DNA of 64,000 bases from Diplosphaera chodatii (GCA_032358165.1 JAALGY010000028.1:558001-622000), one strand, 5' to 3'. Positions 10,944 through 23,405 are shown, counted from the stretch's first letter. Translations and numbers: made by a program. Notes: generated by a model not told the origin, from the letters alone.

Positions 10944-13900
10944 TCGCTCACCCTGCCGCCAGCGGGGCTCTGCCCCGACAGCGCGCTCTGGCTGGGGTGG
11001 GCGGCGGGCGGCAGCCGCTCCACCAGGCCCGACTGCCCCGCGGTGGAGGGGCCCCGGGGGGTGTCCCCGCCCGCGCCGCCGCGGCTGCCCGCCTGGCTGT
11101 CCTGGCTGTGCGCCGCCGACACGCTGAGCGTGGCCGCGGCATCGTCTGCGGCTGCCTATGTGGCAAGCCATTAAACAACAGTGTCGAACCAGTTCAGAGG
11201 AAACCGGTCACATCGGAGGTACTTTCCTCCATGCGCAGGTGAGAATGTGCAAGCAGACTCCCGGCTTACAGGACAGCTTATAGGACAGGAAAGTGGGCTT
11301 GAGACCAGGTGGCTACCTCGCGACCGGGGGCCACAGAGCCGATCTGGGCGTCGGTGCTGGCGGCGCCCCGCATGTCGGCAGACGCAGCGCGCAGCGGGGC
11401 GGGCGGCGGGCGGGAGGCCGCCTCCCTGCCGCCGGCCGCCCGCGGGCCGTGGCCCCTGCCATTGCCCTGCGGCTGGCCGCTGGCTGCGGCAGCGACTGCG
11501 CCGCCGGCTGAGCTGAAGCCGGGCTGCAGGTTGCGCCGTGGCAGCCCCCGAGCTTGTGCCTGGCAGAATGAGAAGGGTTGCTGGCTGATGTACTCCAGTT
11601 CACCCAAGATTGGGGGTCAGCACCTGGTATATAACCATAGCGTGGGCAGAGCCATGCAGTAAAACATGTTGGCATCTCTGCATACTTGTAGCGTGCACAG
11701 CTGTGCGCGAACTTCGTAATGGCAGTAGTGTGGACAGCATCAGCATGCATATTGCCGCAGCTTCGTCATACAACTCTACAACAAGCAATGAGGTACCCTC
11801 ATGTGTGGAGCGCCAGCACACCTGGGGCACATACATGCCAACGCTGCCAGCAGGCGCCGGCATGCCCACAGACTCGGCAGGCCCCAGGCCTCGGCTGGCA
11901 GGCGTGGCTCCGGCAGCAGCAGCAAACAGGCCGCCGCCCTGGGCAGATGCATTCTCGCTGCCAGCAGGCTGCGTATACAACACCACTCACATCGGCTTGG
12001 TCGAAGGGACAGCCCCGACAGGCACTGCCACTCGTCGTGCAGCATTCGTGGAGCATGAGGATTCTGAGTGAACACAATCTCAGATTTGAAAACACCTGTG
12101 GGATGCCAACAGGGGCAGCGGCTGCGCTAGCAGAGCGCTCTGCAATGCTGAGCGTGCCCGCCAGGTGCGCGGCTGCTGTTGGCGGGTCAAACGTTGGCGG
12201 CAGCGGCTGCTGCATCGGCACACTGGCTGGGCTGGTCATAGTGGAGGCTGCGGGTGCAATGGCAGGGTTGCTGGCGGCTGCGGGGCGCCCTGATGACTGA
12301 ATCTCGCCGCCCGCCGCCTCGCCAGCGGCATCAAGCGCCACAGCCTGGCTGTTGCCAAGGCCCCCGGCAGCGGTCCCGCCCTGCAGGAAGCCAAACAAGT
12401 AAATATGGCACTCCTCTGCAGGATGCTGAGATTTGCTGTGGCGACTCGTGAACAGCAGATCATTGAGTCATGATGTGCTCACCTGCACTTCGCTGGCGCC
12501 CTGCTGCTGGGCCCCAGCCCCGGCGAAGGCCGAGTGCGCTGCGCCTTGCACCAGGCTGGCGTCATCGTCTGTCACTGCTGCATCCGCGCCGATGGACGCA
12601 TTGCTGACCACCGACACCTGGGAAGAAGCATGAGTGATTGGGCGCCTGGGTCGCGGCCACAGTGTGCATATGTCAGGGTGCTCCAAACGGTCTCAGAACT
12701 TCAGTGGGTTAGACGCCATCAGCAGCCATGCTGATGGCGAGCTGCGGCACCCCGCGAACGCACCTCGCGCTCTGCGGCAGGCGGCACGTCATTCTCCGCC
12801 CCAAAGCCGGCGCCGCCTGCGCCCGCCACTGTCGCTGCCTCCTGGACGGCCTCCGTCTCTGAGTCGGAATCCGCAGCATCATGCATGGTGGCTGCGTAGA
12901 ACAAGTGAAAGTCACTTTGCTGTGCCTGCGGCAGCTTGTGAACTTCCACATGACCAGGTAAAACGCTTGCATGGCCTGGCAGCCTGCGACAGGCGCCGTG
13001 TGAAGGACACAAAGCCCAGATGTAGCCTTTGGACGCTGGGCCGTTCAAGAGCTATCAGGGTGCCCATCATGTGATGTGACACTCACAATCACCGCTCACC
13101 CAGCGTGGACGAGGCGTCGTTGGCCCGCGTGCGCATGCGCTGCAGGCCGGGCGCCTCGCCTTGCCCTTCCTGGAGCGCAGCAGCCGCCTCCATAGCGCGC
13201 TCTCCGCCGCGGCTGCCCGTCGCCGGCGTCGCCTTCACACCGCAATCCCCAGACATTCGTTAGTTGTTTGGTTCCATGGAGAACACGAGCCTTGTCAAGA
13301 AAAAGCGCCTCGGGCCAAGAGATGGGCACATCTGTCGTGCATGCAGGCATGCACAGGGGAGGCTGGGGCCAACCGGCGAGCTACCTGTCTTGCGGCGGTG
13401 TGGGTCGTCCTCAGGCCACCAGGCTGTACCAAGGATGCGCAGTGCGGCCTCCTCGAGCTCCCGGAGCGCGGGCGTAGCGCAAAGCACCTGTCGGAGACCC
13501 ACCGGATGTCTCAGTCGAGGCGAGGTGAAATGGCTAAGCAACCCATCAAGAACCGGCCGCACGCCACTTGACGTGCCATCTGCATCGTTGCGGACCGTCA
13601 GGCGGATCTTGTGCTTACAGAGAGGAGGGCCAGCGGTTCAAGTCCTCTAGCTTGAATCCTTTGGCACAGGGGCCCGCAGTATGCAACAATCGCCGGCGGC
13701 GCGACAGGGCAGCTGCTTCAGGAGGGCCTGAATGTGTCACCTGACAGATGCAGCGCCGCGATCGGCTGTGATACACGCGCTAGGCGATACCAAGGCGAAA
13801 GTCCGACAGCGGGCGACTTGCAGCGACCGATTGGGCGCCAGAGTGGTGCATAGTCGGCGTGCCAATTGCATCTGCACTCTGCACGGCAAGGGCTGCTAGT

Positions 13901-14007
13901 TTTGCCGAGCAGTGACTACAGTATCGAGGTGCTGCTGGCGTCAGGCAAGCGCTCTCGGCCGATGTCCCCGGCCCATCCTCTGCTTCCTCTTCTTCCTCCC
14001 TGTCCAC
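10944..14007 (-). CDS. Low-complexity exon chain upstream of PRORP, probably its N-terminal extension
   Basis: Several minus-strand open segments end at good donors, each reading GTGAGn, GTAGCC or GTGCGT, and lead towards the PRORP exons: about 13250-13101, 12899-12764, 12618-12484, about 12390-12120, 11540-11300 and 11160-10945. They are rich in Ala, Gly, Ser and Pro with acidic patches (for example DAADSDSETEA) and look intrinsically disordered. A better-conserved-looking segment at about 13610-13383 reads LTVRNDADGTSSGVRPVLDG and continues to WWPEDDPHRRK. A possible first exon begins at 14007 with MDREEEEEAEDGPG and includes CSHC. I recognise no family. The donor at the end of the 10945 exon and the acceptor before MPGMGLLQ favour one gene with PRORP, but a separate gene is possible. 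Confidence 0.42.
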
Positions 14008-14371
14008 GCAGCATGCACAGCATTTCTCCTCTTGTCGATCGACTACAAGATAATTTCAACACCATAGCCTGATATTGTGTTCATCGATACACACGTTTTA
14101 GTTGACATGTAGTATACCAATCGCGAGGCCAGACTGCCTCTCTTGCACATTCAGACTGACCCATCTCTGACACATGCGCTGCGTCTGCCATTGCGGCAGT
14201 TGAAAGCAAGCATAAGTGGAGCACCCTCGGCGTCGGTTCTGAAGTGCCAAAAACGCCACAGAATGTGTTCAAAGCGGCAGACAATGCTGCAATGCCACCG
14301 CTCACTGGTGGCGCATTGCACACCGCCAATGCCAGCATACGTTTGTATTGTCCGCTGATCGCGGCCGCGCG
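14008..14371. other. Divergent intergenic region, PRORP side / POLK
   Basis: Head-to-head spacer of about 360 bp, assuming the first minus-strand exon starts at 14007. It presumably carries both promoters. No TATA box or repeated element is evident. Confidence 0.45.
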
Positions 14372-17300
14372 ATGAGCCATGAGGGTGCCCCGGCAGCTGC
14401 AGCCGCACCACTGGATGGCAGCGGCCAGGATGCAGGGGAATCGCAGGGGTCGCAGGCCGCCTGGCGGCGCCACCACACGGTGTTCACCAATGCCAAGGGC
14501 GGCATGGTCGGCGTTGACATGGAGCACGTGCAGCGCGTCGTGTACGAGATGTCGAAGGTACCATGGAGCCGCCTCCACGCTCTCCCTCGCACTATAGCAG
14601 CACACTGTCGCATATGTGGGTTGGCATGTGCAACTGACGTCATTCACATGTGCAGAACTCGGCGCACTTCAAGAACGAGCAGCGAAAGCAGGCGCAGACG
14701 GAGGAGCGCATCGCGCGCCTCAAGAAGCAGGCTGCTGCGCTCACCCAGGGCCAGCTGTCCGGTCACCAGCGGTATGCTGACCTAGAAAGTATGGCGGCCA
14801 ATCCGCGCAGAATGCATTGAACACAGTGCCTCTTTATCACGAATACTGTGGCTTGCACATCGTCCAGTACCCCACCTTGAATGTGTACCTTGTCAGCGAT
14901 CGATGACAGTTGATGCAGTTGCATTGGGAAAGTGCAGGACCATGGATGCGCTGGTGGCGCAGCTGGCCGCCGGGCGGGACCTGACAGCCACCTGGCTGGT
15001 GGTGGACATGGACGCCTTCTTCGCCTCCGTGGAGGAGCTGCACGACCCCTCCCTGGTGCACATCTGGCATAGTGATGAGGGAGAATGCATGTTCGGCTCA
15101 GATGCACTATGACCAAGCCTGCACGATGTGATAGCAAGACCGTAGGCCAGGAAGTGCTGGCTTCAGGAGGCACGTTTCAGGCTGAGTTTGATGCCAATGG
15201 TCTTTGGAGGATGTTCTGATTGAACGTGTGCACATCCGATGTCCATTCAATGCTCGTGCAGAAGCACAAGCCGATGGCAGTGGGCGGCATTGGGATGGTG
15301 TCAACAGCCAACTATGTTGCGCGGCGCTATGGGGTGCGCTCCGCAATGCCCGGCTTCATCGGCCGCCGCTTGTGCCCGGAGCTCGTGTTCGTGCGCCCCG
15401 GTGAGTCTGCCTGCACTCTGTGCCTTGCTTGCCATTTGCCTCCGGGCACTGCATTTGCTCCCGCTGTCTAAGCGTCTGCTTGTGGTGTTCTGTCGCCAGC
15501 TTTTCTGTTTTTGAGCCGAGGTGTTCGTCAATCCCACATGCAGACTTCCTGAGGTATGTCGCGGTCAGCAAGCAGACGCGCAAGATCTTTGCGGATTTCG
15601 ATCCCGACATGGAGGCCGGGTCGCTGGATGAGGCGTTTCTGGACATCACCTCCTACTGCACAACGCACAACATGACAGGTGGTCAATCCCCACTGGTTGC
15701 TTGTCCCTTTGTGCTACCTGGCTGACAGCTGCACTGACGTCGTCACTTGGCCACGCATCGTCAGGCCCAGCTGTCGGCTGAGGATGCACACATGATGGCC
15801 ATCAACAATTTAGACGCCGGACAGATGTGCCCAACCAAACTGGCGTGCAGGGGCAGAGGTGGGCGAGGCGCTGCGGCAGCGGGTGCGGGAGGAGACGGGC
15901 GTCACCTGCTCCGTGGGCATCGCGCCCAACCGCATGCTTGCCAAGGTGCGCAAGCCAGATTGTTGTGATCAGTTTCAAGCCCCATGAGAGTGTCACCTCA
16001 TGTGGCATGCCAGGCACGCTTGCATTTCACCTACAGCGCCCAGCAGACATGCAAACGAGTAAAGAGACCTTCGTAACTGATACCCTTCTGCACCATGTGG
16101 CAGGTTTGCGCTGACCGCAACAAGCCGGATGGGCAGTACGTGCTGCCAGCCACGCTGGAGGCTGTTAACCACTTTGTCTCGGAGCTGCCCATCCGCAAGG
16201 TCCCGGGCATTGGCAAGGTAGCACATGGTCTGTGCAGAGTTAACCAACTGATTGCACAGCACATGACTCTTGCTGTGCAGATGCATCGTCAAGTATCTTA
16301 CCTCGAGTTACCTCGAGTAGGGTCGACCACCTGCCCAGGTCTGCACTAATGCAGGTGACAGAGCAGATCTTAAAGGCATTTGGGGTGATGACCTGCGGCC
16401 AGCTGGTCGAGCAGCGGGCAGTGCTGTCTGCCCTGTTCTCGAAGGTGACTTCTCCCCCCGACTGTCTTACCACAGAGCACGCACATCAATCCCATCTGGG
16501 GCTTGGATGCAGAGGCTGCCTCTGCTGCACAGGTGGCGGTGGACTACTTCATGCGGGTCGGCCTGGGCCTGGGGCGCACCAGCCACTCTGATGTGAGGCG
16601 CAGCAGTCGTACTTGCGTCCTCGCGGGTCTCCGCCAAGTTTCAAGATGCACGCTGGCCTATGCTGTGTTCTGTGTTGTCGTGCACCAGAAGGCCTCCTCT
16701 GCTGTGGGGTTCTCTGATCACCTGATCATGAAGGGTCAAAATTGGACGCAGGCTACTCCAGAGGGCGAGGTTGGGCGCAAGGGCATCTCCTGCGAGCGCA
16801 CCTTTGAGCGCATCTCGGCGCCCGCCGACCTCGAAGCGAAGGCGCGAACCGTCCTGCTCTGAATACCATCACCTGACCAGGACATGGTAGCTGGCTGTGC
16901 TGCTGATCGGCTTTGATATGGCACATGCCCATACTCTTCACTGGCTGCTGCCTCAATGCAGATGGCAGAGATTGCTGAGCACCTTGCGGAGGACATGGCT
17001 GAGGAGGGCTTGCAGGTGCACCACTGACCATGCAAAGGATTGAACAGCATGAATCTGCCTCTGTCGAAGGCCACGTAGCGCATGCATCTGCATGAGGGGC
17101 GTCAAGATCCAGAGCGTCTGTCATATGTTGAGGCTCCGCTGTGGTCAACCAGCAGCATGTGCCACTGCAGGGCCGGACGGTCACTGTGAAGCTGAAGTCC
17201 GCCACCACATTTGAGGTCAGGGCGACACCCTGCCTGACATGCTTGTTGCAGGCCGTCTCATTACTGCTTACCTGGAAATGTCTGAAGGTTGTGCTCATGT

Positions 17301-19378
17301 TCACGTTGCTTGGTGTTGCAGTTGCACACAAGGGCCGCCACGCTGCCGAACTATGTCAGCACTGCAGAGGAGCTGACAGCCATTGGGCTCCGGCTGATGC
17401 GCGCTGAGTACCCCCTGACGCTGCGCCTTATTGGCATCAGGTGCAGTGGCAGCTGGTGCATGTGCACACTGGTGTCCCTTCTGACGCATGCTTGCCGACT
17501 GGTGTCCTTTCTGACTGCCTGCTGCGTGACCAACTTCTCGCATGTGAACGGCAGGGTGTCCGCATTCAAGGAGCGGCCTGCCCCGCCCCCGGGCCAGAAG
17601 ACACTCTCCGGCTTCATCCACGTCAAGGAGGAGCCGCCCGCAGCTGAGGGTGCAGCCGAGGATGCGGCAAGCGACCCTGCTGCAAACATGGACACAACTG
17701 GTCAGGAGGTGGCAGAAGCGGATGGCGCCGCAGCAGCAGCGGGTGTGGCGACAGGCCTGGCAGATGGCAGCGATATTGGCGCCACAGAGGCCGGGCTGCT
17801 GCAGCGAGATGACACAGCAGCAGCGCAGCAGCAGACCAAACGGCGGCATCCGGAGCCCGACTGGTTTGTCGGCGGCCGCAACGGCGATGACGGCTTTGCC
17901 AGCTGCGCCCCGGGCCGCAGCTTCGCTGCCTCCAAAGCCAGCCTGATGGGTCCCAGCTCCCAAGCCAGCAGGTCCGCCTGACATCTTCTAAGGCAGGGTG
18001 GTGCCCAATATCAACAAGAGTTTCTGGCAGGTGACTTGGAACTCCCAGGCGTGCAAATGGACACTCCGCGGTGCAGGGGGGGTGGCAGCCCTGCGGAGCT
18101 GACGCTGCAGGACTGGGCGGCGGCAGATGCTGCACACCCTGAAGCAGAGGAGCCCTCGGACCTCATGGACCACCCGGCAGAGGTGCTATCTGAGTGCTAA
18201 ATCTTCATGTACAGTTGCTGCAACGCTTTCAGCATGCTGCCACTCTCCTGTCGCCCCCTCCACAAGATTAGGGCCACCACTGCAGGACGCCCACGACATG
18301 GAGCTCAGCCTGCGTGACTGGCAGCCGGGTCAGGGCGCGGCATCCTCCCAGCCGTCCAACAGGTCTGCTGTGCACTTAAACATTTCATGCTTAGGGAGAG
18401 CACTCGCACTCCGACTTGAGTGCTGCAGCTGTCGGATCAAGTGGACATGGAGTCTTACTGAGACGTGCCCCACTCTTGCATGCTGCAGCCAGCCACGGCG
18501 GCAGCGGCCAGCCCCGTGGCGGTGCCGCACCTGCACCTACATCAATCCGCAGCACCTCCTGCGCTGCGAGCTGTGCGAGGTATGCCCTGTTGTGCTGCAG
18601 TGCCCGAGGCTCAGCGAATTCATTGCTTGCACCTGAGTTATGCAGCTGTCAGCATGGACATGTCTACTGCCCTGAAGCCCCACAGATGAAGCATTAGTGA
18701 TCCTCTCCGGAACAGGTGCCGCGGCGTGGCGCCCTCAGCTGCGATGGTCCTTCCCAGGTCACCAGCAGCCCCGGCGCTGGCAACAGCAGCAAAGCCAGCA
18801 GGGCTTCGCCGTCCCAGCACCCTGCAAAGGAGAAGCGAAGCCAGATCTCGCGTTTCTTTGGTGACGTGCCACCTCCAGCATCCACAGCAGAGAGCATACA
18901 GCAAGCGGCAGATGCAGTGCCAGACCAGGTGTCGCCAACAGATCAGGCTCCAGATGCAACAGTCGAGGCCTCGGCTACCATCGGCGACACATCACAGCAC
19001 ATCAACGCAGCTGCAGCAGCGGTCCAGGCCGATACACCTGAGGGACTGTGGCTCTGCGAGTGCGTAGCTTTCCTGCAAAACATGCATGTGTTCAATATTA
19101 CGCTGCAGTCACCAATGATAGGGCCATAGGCATATGGACGCCATGTGCTTATGGTTACCTGCAGGCGCTGCGGCAAGACCATGGCAGAGGACTGCCGTGC
19201 GGAACACACCGACTGGCACTTTGCTGACGACCTGCAGCGTGAGCCTGCTGTTAGGCGGAGCTACTTCCCAGGGGGCACACAAAACGGCAGCAGCGGTGGC
19301 AGCCGGAAGCGGCAGCAGTCGCCGGTCACCATCAATGCGCTGCTGAGCCGCCACAAACGGAAGTCGGGCGCTGAATAG
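14372..19378 (+). CDS. POLK: DNA polymerase kappa, Y-family translesion polymerase
   Basis: Bypasses damaged template bases in the nucleus. The start at 14372 is the first ATG of exon 1 (14372-14557). Exons 1-2 hold the Pol kappa N-clasp ([10 protein letters not shown]...FKNEQRK). The palm follows: [12 protein letters not shown] (exon 14938-15055), [16 protein letters not shown] (15262-15400) and the catalytic pair in [11 protein letters not shown] (15544-15678). Next are fingers/thumb and HhH exons at 15857-15945, 16104-16217 (KVPGIGK) and 16355-16444. The little finger includes [18 protein letters not shown] (17171-17215) and [10 protein letters not shown] (17322-17440). The C-terminus is long and acidic, with a RanBP2-type finger ([12 protein letters not shown]...RCELCE, about 18519-18579), a PIP-like QISRFF (about 18840) and a UBZ ([12 protein letters not shown]...[12 protein letters not shown]) ending at the TAG at 19378. 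The N-clasp and active site are Pol kappa; the UBZ resembles that of Pol eta. Splicing between 17.97 and 18.5 kb is unresolved. Confidence 0.95.
16298..16317. repeat. Two-copy 10-bp tandem repeat in a POLK intron
   Basis: The unit TTACCTCGAG occurs twice head to tail in the intron between exons 16104-16217 and 16355-16444. Each unit contains an XhoI palindrome. No function is evident. Confidence 0.9.
17468..17526. repeat. Imperfect ~30-bp tandem duplication in a POLK intron
   Basis: Two adjacent copies, both beginning ACTGGTGTCC and then TTCTGAC, lie between POLK exons 17322-17440 and 17555-17971. The copies diverge towards their 3' ends. It looks like a local slippage duplication. Confidence 0.7.
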
Positions 19379-19596
19379 CAGCTTTTGACAGTCTTCGAAT
19401 TGTGTACAAGATCTCTGTTGAAGCAGATGTCGATTCGCACTGGTCTGCATGTGACGTATGTAGGTCTTGCCTCGGAACCGTCGAGATCGTTGAAAATGCA
19501 GACTCTTGGATCATCAAACATACAGCGGTCGTCGGTTGCAACCGCATGCCCCTCCTGAGCTTGCAACCCGAGCGGAAGACGATCGCCACATACAAG

Positions 19597-22500
19597 ATGC
19601 TGTCCTCATCAGTCTGTTCGGCGGTTATTCTGACGGTGGCAGTGATGTGCGACTTGGCGGCCAGCCAAGTCATCAGTGGCGCTTCAACCTTCGCGTCCAA
19701 TTTGACAGGCGACGTGAGCGTCTGATTTCAACAGCCATAATGACAGTGTGCTGCTGTGGTGTTCGATTATATGTATGTGGCCGGTGAGTCATGTATGTGG
19801 CTGGGCTGCATGCATGCATGGCAGGGTGCCGTGCCCGCGTGCCGAGATGAATATTTGGAATGCTCACAATTTCATGCATGTGGACGCCTGGACGGCATAT
19901 GCATGTTTACTGTTGCAATATGCAAGCAACATCAGCTTCACCGGATGCCTACTGCGCAGTCAAGAATGTAGCTGACAACATGCGCATGGTTGATGCACAG
20001 GGCACCAGCTATGGTCCCGGAACCGGCGGGGGACACTGCAGCTTTCAGATATCTATGGCAGCAACGCAGCCCTGGATCACTGGCATCAACTACTACGTGG
20101 GTACGCACAATAACGCCTGCAGGCTCTGGGTATGAGCGCTCCGGCTTTGCATGGTCCCCATTGCTTCAGCATCCCTGTGCTGGGCATGCATTGCTTGGTC
20201 TGCAGAGCTGTGTGCCACTCAACCCCACCTGAAGTCTGGTGTTCATGCACACATGAAGCGGCGGGCAATGCTCAGTACGCAAATTCACGTACCTGCGGAC
20301 TGTGCATACGGTTCAGGTTTGTTTGTTTTAGTATTTTCCTTTTTTTCGAAGTTTGTTTTTGAGTTTTACTTTTCTCTTACTTGACTAATGGGTACGCACC
20401 GTAGTATACTTCGTCTTATGCAGAGGCACGCGCCCTGGCGGGACCATACCCCTCACAACACAGTACGCCCTGGGTAGGAGCTGGTTGACACACTCGAAAT
20501 GAGTTTGTGCACACGCACGATCATAGGAACGAGGATCGTGTATCGCCAAGGATGCTGTGGTTTTGTGGTTGCAGTGGCAGACGAGTGCCCAGAATGCACA
20601 GCCACCTCCCTCGACTTCCAGAACAACTTTGGCGGGCGGGACCCCGTGAACTGGGTTGCCGTCCAATGTGATGTGGGCAGTACCCCATTTGTGTACTCCT
20701 TTCAGGTTGGCATAGTCCATCGGCGGACACGGAGGATGCTGCTGAGGTGCCTGTGCTCGGCGTGCTCGACAGACTGAGACCCAATGTTGTGACTTGGCAC
20801 TGACTGCGTTCATTGCGATCCTGCACACAGGGCTCAAATTCGTTCTTCATTAAACTCCAGGTGCGAGTAAGCCGCCCAGTTTAGTGTTGAACCTGGTGCA
20901 TCATGTGCTCGCTCCATGTAGAATACGTGATTCTGCATTCTGCTGGATTCGGGGGTCCTGTGCGCAGGTGGCAAACACAAGGGTGCCGGCGGTGTCAGCA
21001 CAGCTGCTGGTCAATGGCGCTTTCAGGGACATGACCAAAGTGTCAGGTCAGTTCGCGCCTGCGTGGTGCTTGCTTCGTGCAGCCGGCCCACAGAAGCTGG
21101 CAGCGTCATAGCTGCCTACTGCCTCGGTGCTGCCATCACGTCCGGATCTTCTGTGATGGCTGCAGACAACTACTTTCAGATGCCATCAGGCGGGCCCTTT
21201 GCATTCCCAACAGACATTCGTGTGACATCTATTCTGGGTGATACAGTCCGGGGTGAGTTCTGCATAGCAGCCAGCTGGTGCAGCAGGTACCCAAGCAGAC
21301 CATAGGCATGTGGGTTGGAGTCGGTCCTCATGCCCCAAGGGTTTGGCAACGCACCAAGTGGTTACTGGCTTGTGCCAACAGACACAGTGCGCACAAGCAA
21401 CCCAGCCAACACGGCCTTGATCACCGGCGCGGCACAGTTCCCCCTGCGGCCAGAGTTCGACATCGCCGGCAGGTGAGCTGAGGGGCCACCCACCACCAAG
21501 TGTGCGTTCCATGCATCGACATCGCACGGTTTCATGCCGCCGTGACCTGTCCTGATGTAGTCTGGGTGCGATGTCGGTGTGGTTCCCAGGGATGCGTCTT
21601 TTGAAACTGCAGGACAGCAGGACCGGTAGCGCCCACACCCAGCGCAGCACCCACAGCACCCAGTGCGACGCCTACACAACCAAGCGCAGCACCGACTACT
21701 CCTTCAACGGCCCCAGCACAACCCTCAACAGCACCGACCACTCCCTCAGCGGCCCCTACGAGACCCAGTCCCGCCCCGACCAGGCCATCAGCAGCGCCCT
21801 CTGCCGCTCCCACGGCATGCGCCCTGCCCCTGGCGCCCTACTGTGAGTATGTCCCCCGCCACAGTTTGACAGGCTGTGGCGTGGTGAACATTGCCTGACG
21901 GCTTCACCTGGCGCCATCTGTCTGGTACACTTCTTGTAAAGCAGCAGTCGCTTGAGCAACGCACCTGCTTGTTCCTTACCTGCAGCTCAGTGCGGCGGCC
22001 GCAGCAGCCCCTGCACTCCCGCCCGGCCGTGCCAGGACGCAGCGTACCCGGCATCCTGCTGCTCCCGGAGCACCGGCCCGAGCCAGGCCTTCGCCTGCAG
22101 CAGGCAGAGTGAATGGTGCGCAGACATGGTTCGTCAGCAGACATGTTTTGATCAGCTCGTAGAAGGGTGTTGCGCAGGAGGCAGGATGCGTGAGGCAATA
22201 GAGTAATCATGCTGAAAGTGATGTGCACCTGTATGGCATCTCAGTTTCGAGCTCACATACTTCGTGCCAGGTATTACCAGTGCATCCCGGCGGCGCAAAC
22301 CGCACCAACCCTTGCACCAACGGCAGCGCCCACCCGTCTGAGCGCAGCCCCGTCGGCGGCGCCTTCCTCCGTCCCATCAGCGGCGCCCACCCGTCCAACC
22401 GCAGTGCCATCAGCAGCCCCGACCCGTCCAAGCGCAGCGCCATCAACGGCGCCTTCTTCCGCCCCCTCGGCGGCGCCCACCGCCCCGGGCACCGCGCCCA

Positions 22501-23405
22501 CAGCCGGCGCCTGCAGCCGGCACCTTGCGCCCTACAGTCAGTTCAACTGCTCATTGCTGCCCAGTGGACTCTGCTGTCCTCTGCACCTTTGCACATGCAA
22601 CTGCCTGATCAAACGGCTCTGCTGCATGTGGCTACATGTGCTGCACACCTGTGTGCCTGGGTAGTGTGAGAGACATATATACATTGTTCGCAGGTCAGTG
22701 CGGCGGCTCTGCCAATGCGTGCGGCTCCAGCTGCCAAGATGCGCAGTTCCCCGGCTCGTGCTGCGACCCGAGCGGCGCCACCGGCTTCAGCTGCGTTAGA
22801 ACCATCTTATACTACCGGCAGGTAAGCCAATCTCGGTCGCCCTGCTGGTGCGGCCCTTTGCGGCAAGAGTACCATGACGGAATCCCGAGGCATGACCACT
22901 TGGTGTTGACGTGCTTGCATTGCTCCATTGCTGCTATTACCACACTCGTGGCTGGATTGCTGCCGACCTCATGTTCGTCAACTGGCAAACCTGTTGGCCT
23001 GGCTGCAGTGTGTGCCGGCTGCGCAAGCGAGGGCGGCAGCGCAGCAGCAGGCGATGCTGGCCCGGCAGATAGCGCTACCTTCGCCCTTCCGTCCGCCGAA
23101 ATGCTTGTCACTTGTTGGACCATACGGTAAGACTTGGGTTTTCTTCTGTGCGCGTCATATAAGCCCCTGTAATCGTGATACAGCTGACTGCCACAACTTA
23201 ACGCCCTTGGCTACAGTCGTCGGCTTTGTATGGCCATGTCCGTGCCAACCCCTTTGAGCCTTGCATGCTTTCAGGTCAGTGTGGAGGGCGCGGCGGCAGC
23301 TGCACTGGCGCGCTGTGCCAGGACGAGCAGTTTGCCAACAGCTGCTGTGCACCAATCGGCGGCAAGCCCGCAGCGTGCCGCCGCAAACACTTATGGTACT
23401 GGTGA
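19597..23405 (+). CDS. Secreted expansin-like protein with three CBM1-like modules
   Basis: Likely wall-loosening or cellulose-binding secreted protein. The ATG at 19597 starts a signal peptide (hydrophobic SAVILTVAVMCDLAAS). The expansin double-psi barrel is spread over small exons: GPGTGGGHCSFQ (about 20020), RTCGLCIRF (about 20290), GTRPGGTIPL (about 20425) and VADECPECTATSLDF (about 20575). The second expansin domain follows: NWVAVQCDVG, NTRVPAVSAQ, DNYFQMPSGGP and IRVTSILGD (20.65-21.25 kb). Then come linkers of repeated APTxPSAAPT type (about 21620-21835 and 22290-22495), alternating with Cys-rich modules that start QCGG and carry CQD...SCC. Module 1 (about 21990-22110) ends YYQCIP after an intron, module 2 is about 22690-22815, and module 3 (about 23275-23405) ends with TGA at 23403-23405. 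The Cys pattern resembles CBM1 but has extra cysteines. The splice site joining exons 1 and 2 is uncertain. Confidence 0.85.

Noticed and set aside
13625..13660. tRNA-like B box (GGTTCAAGTCC)
   Set aside because: No matching A box, D arm or acceptor stem surrounds it, the T stem has a mismatch, and the segment reads as possible coding sequence on the minus strand.
20320..20390. T-rich stretch resembling an AT-rich origin or terminator
   Set aside because: It lies within an intron of the expansin-like gene between well-framed exons, and a pyrimidine-rich intron tract explains it.
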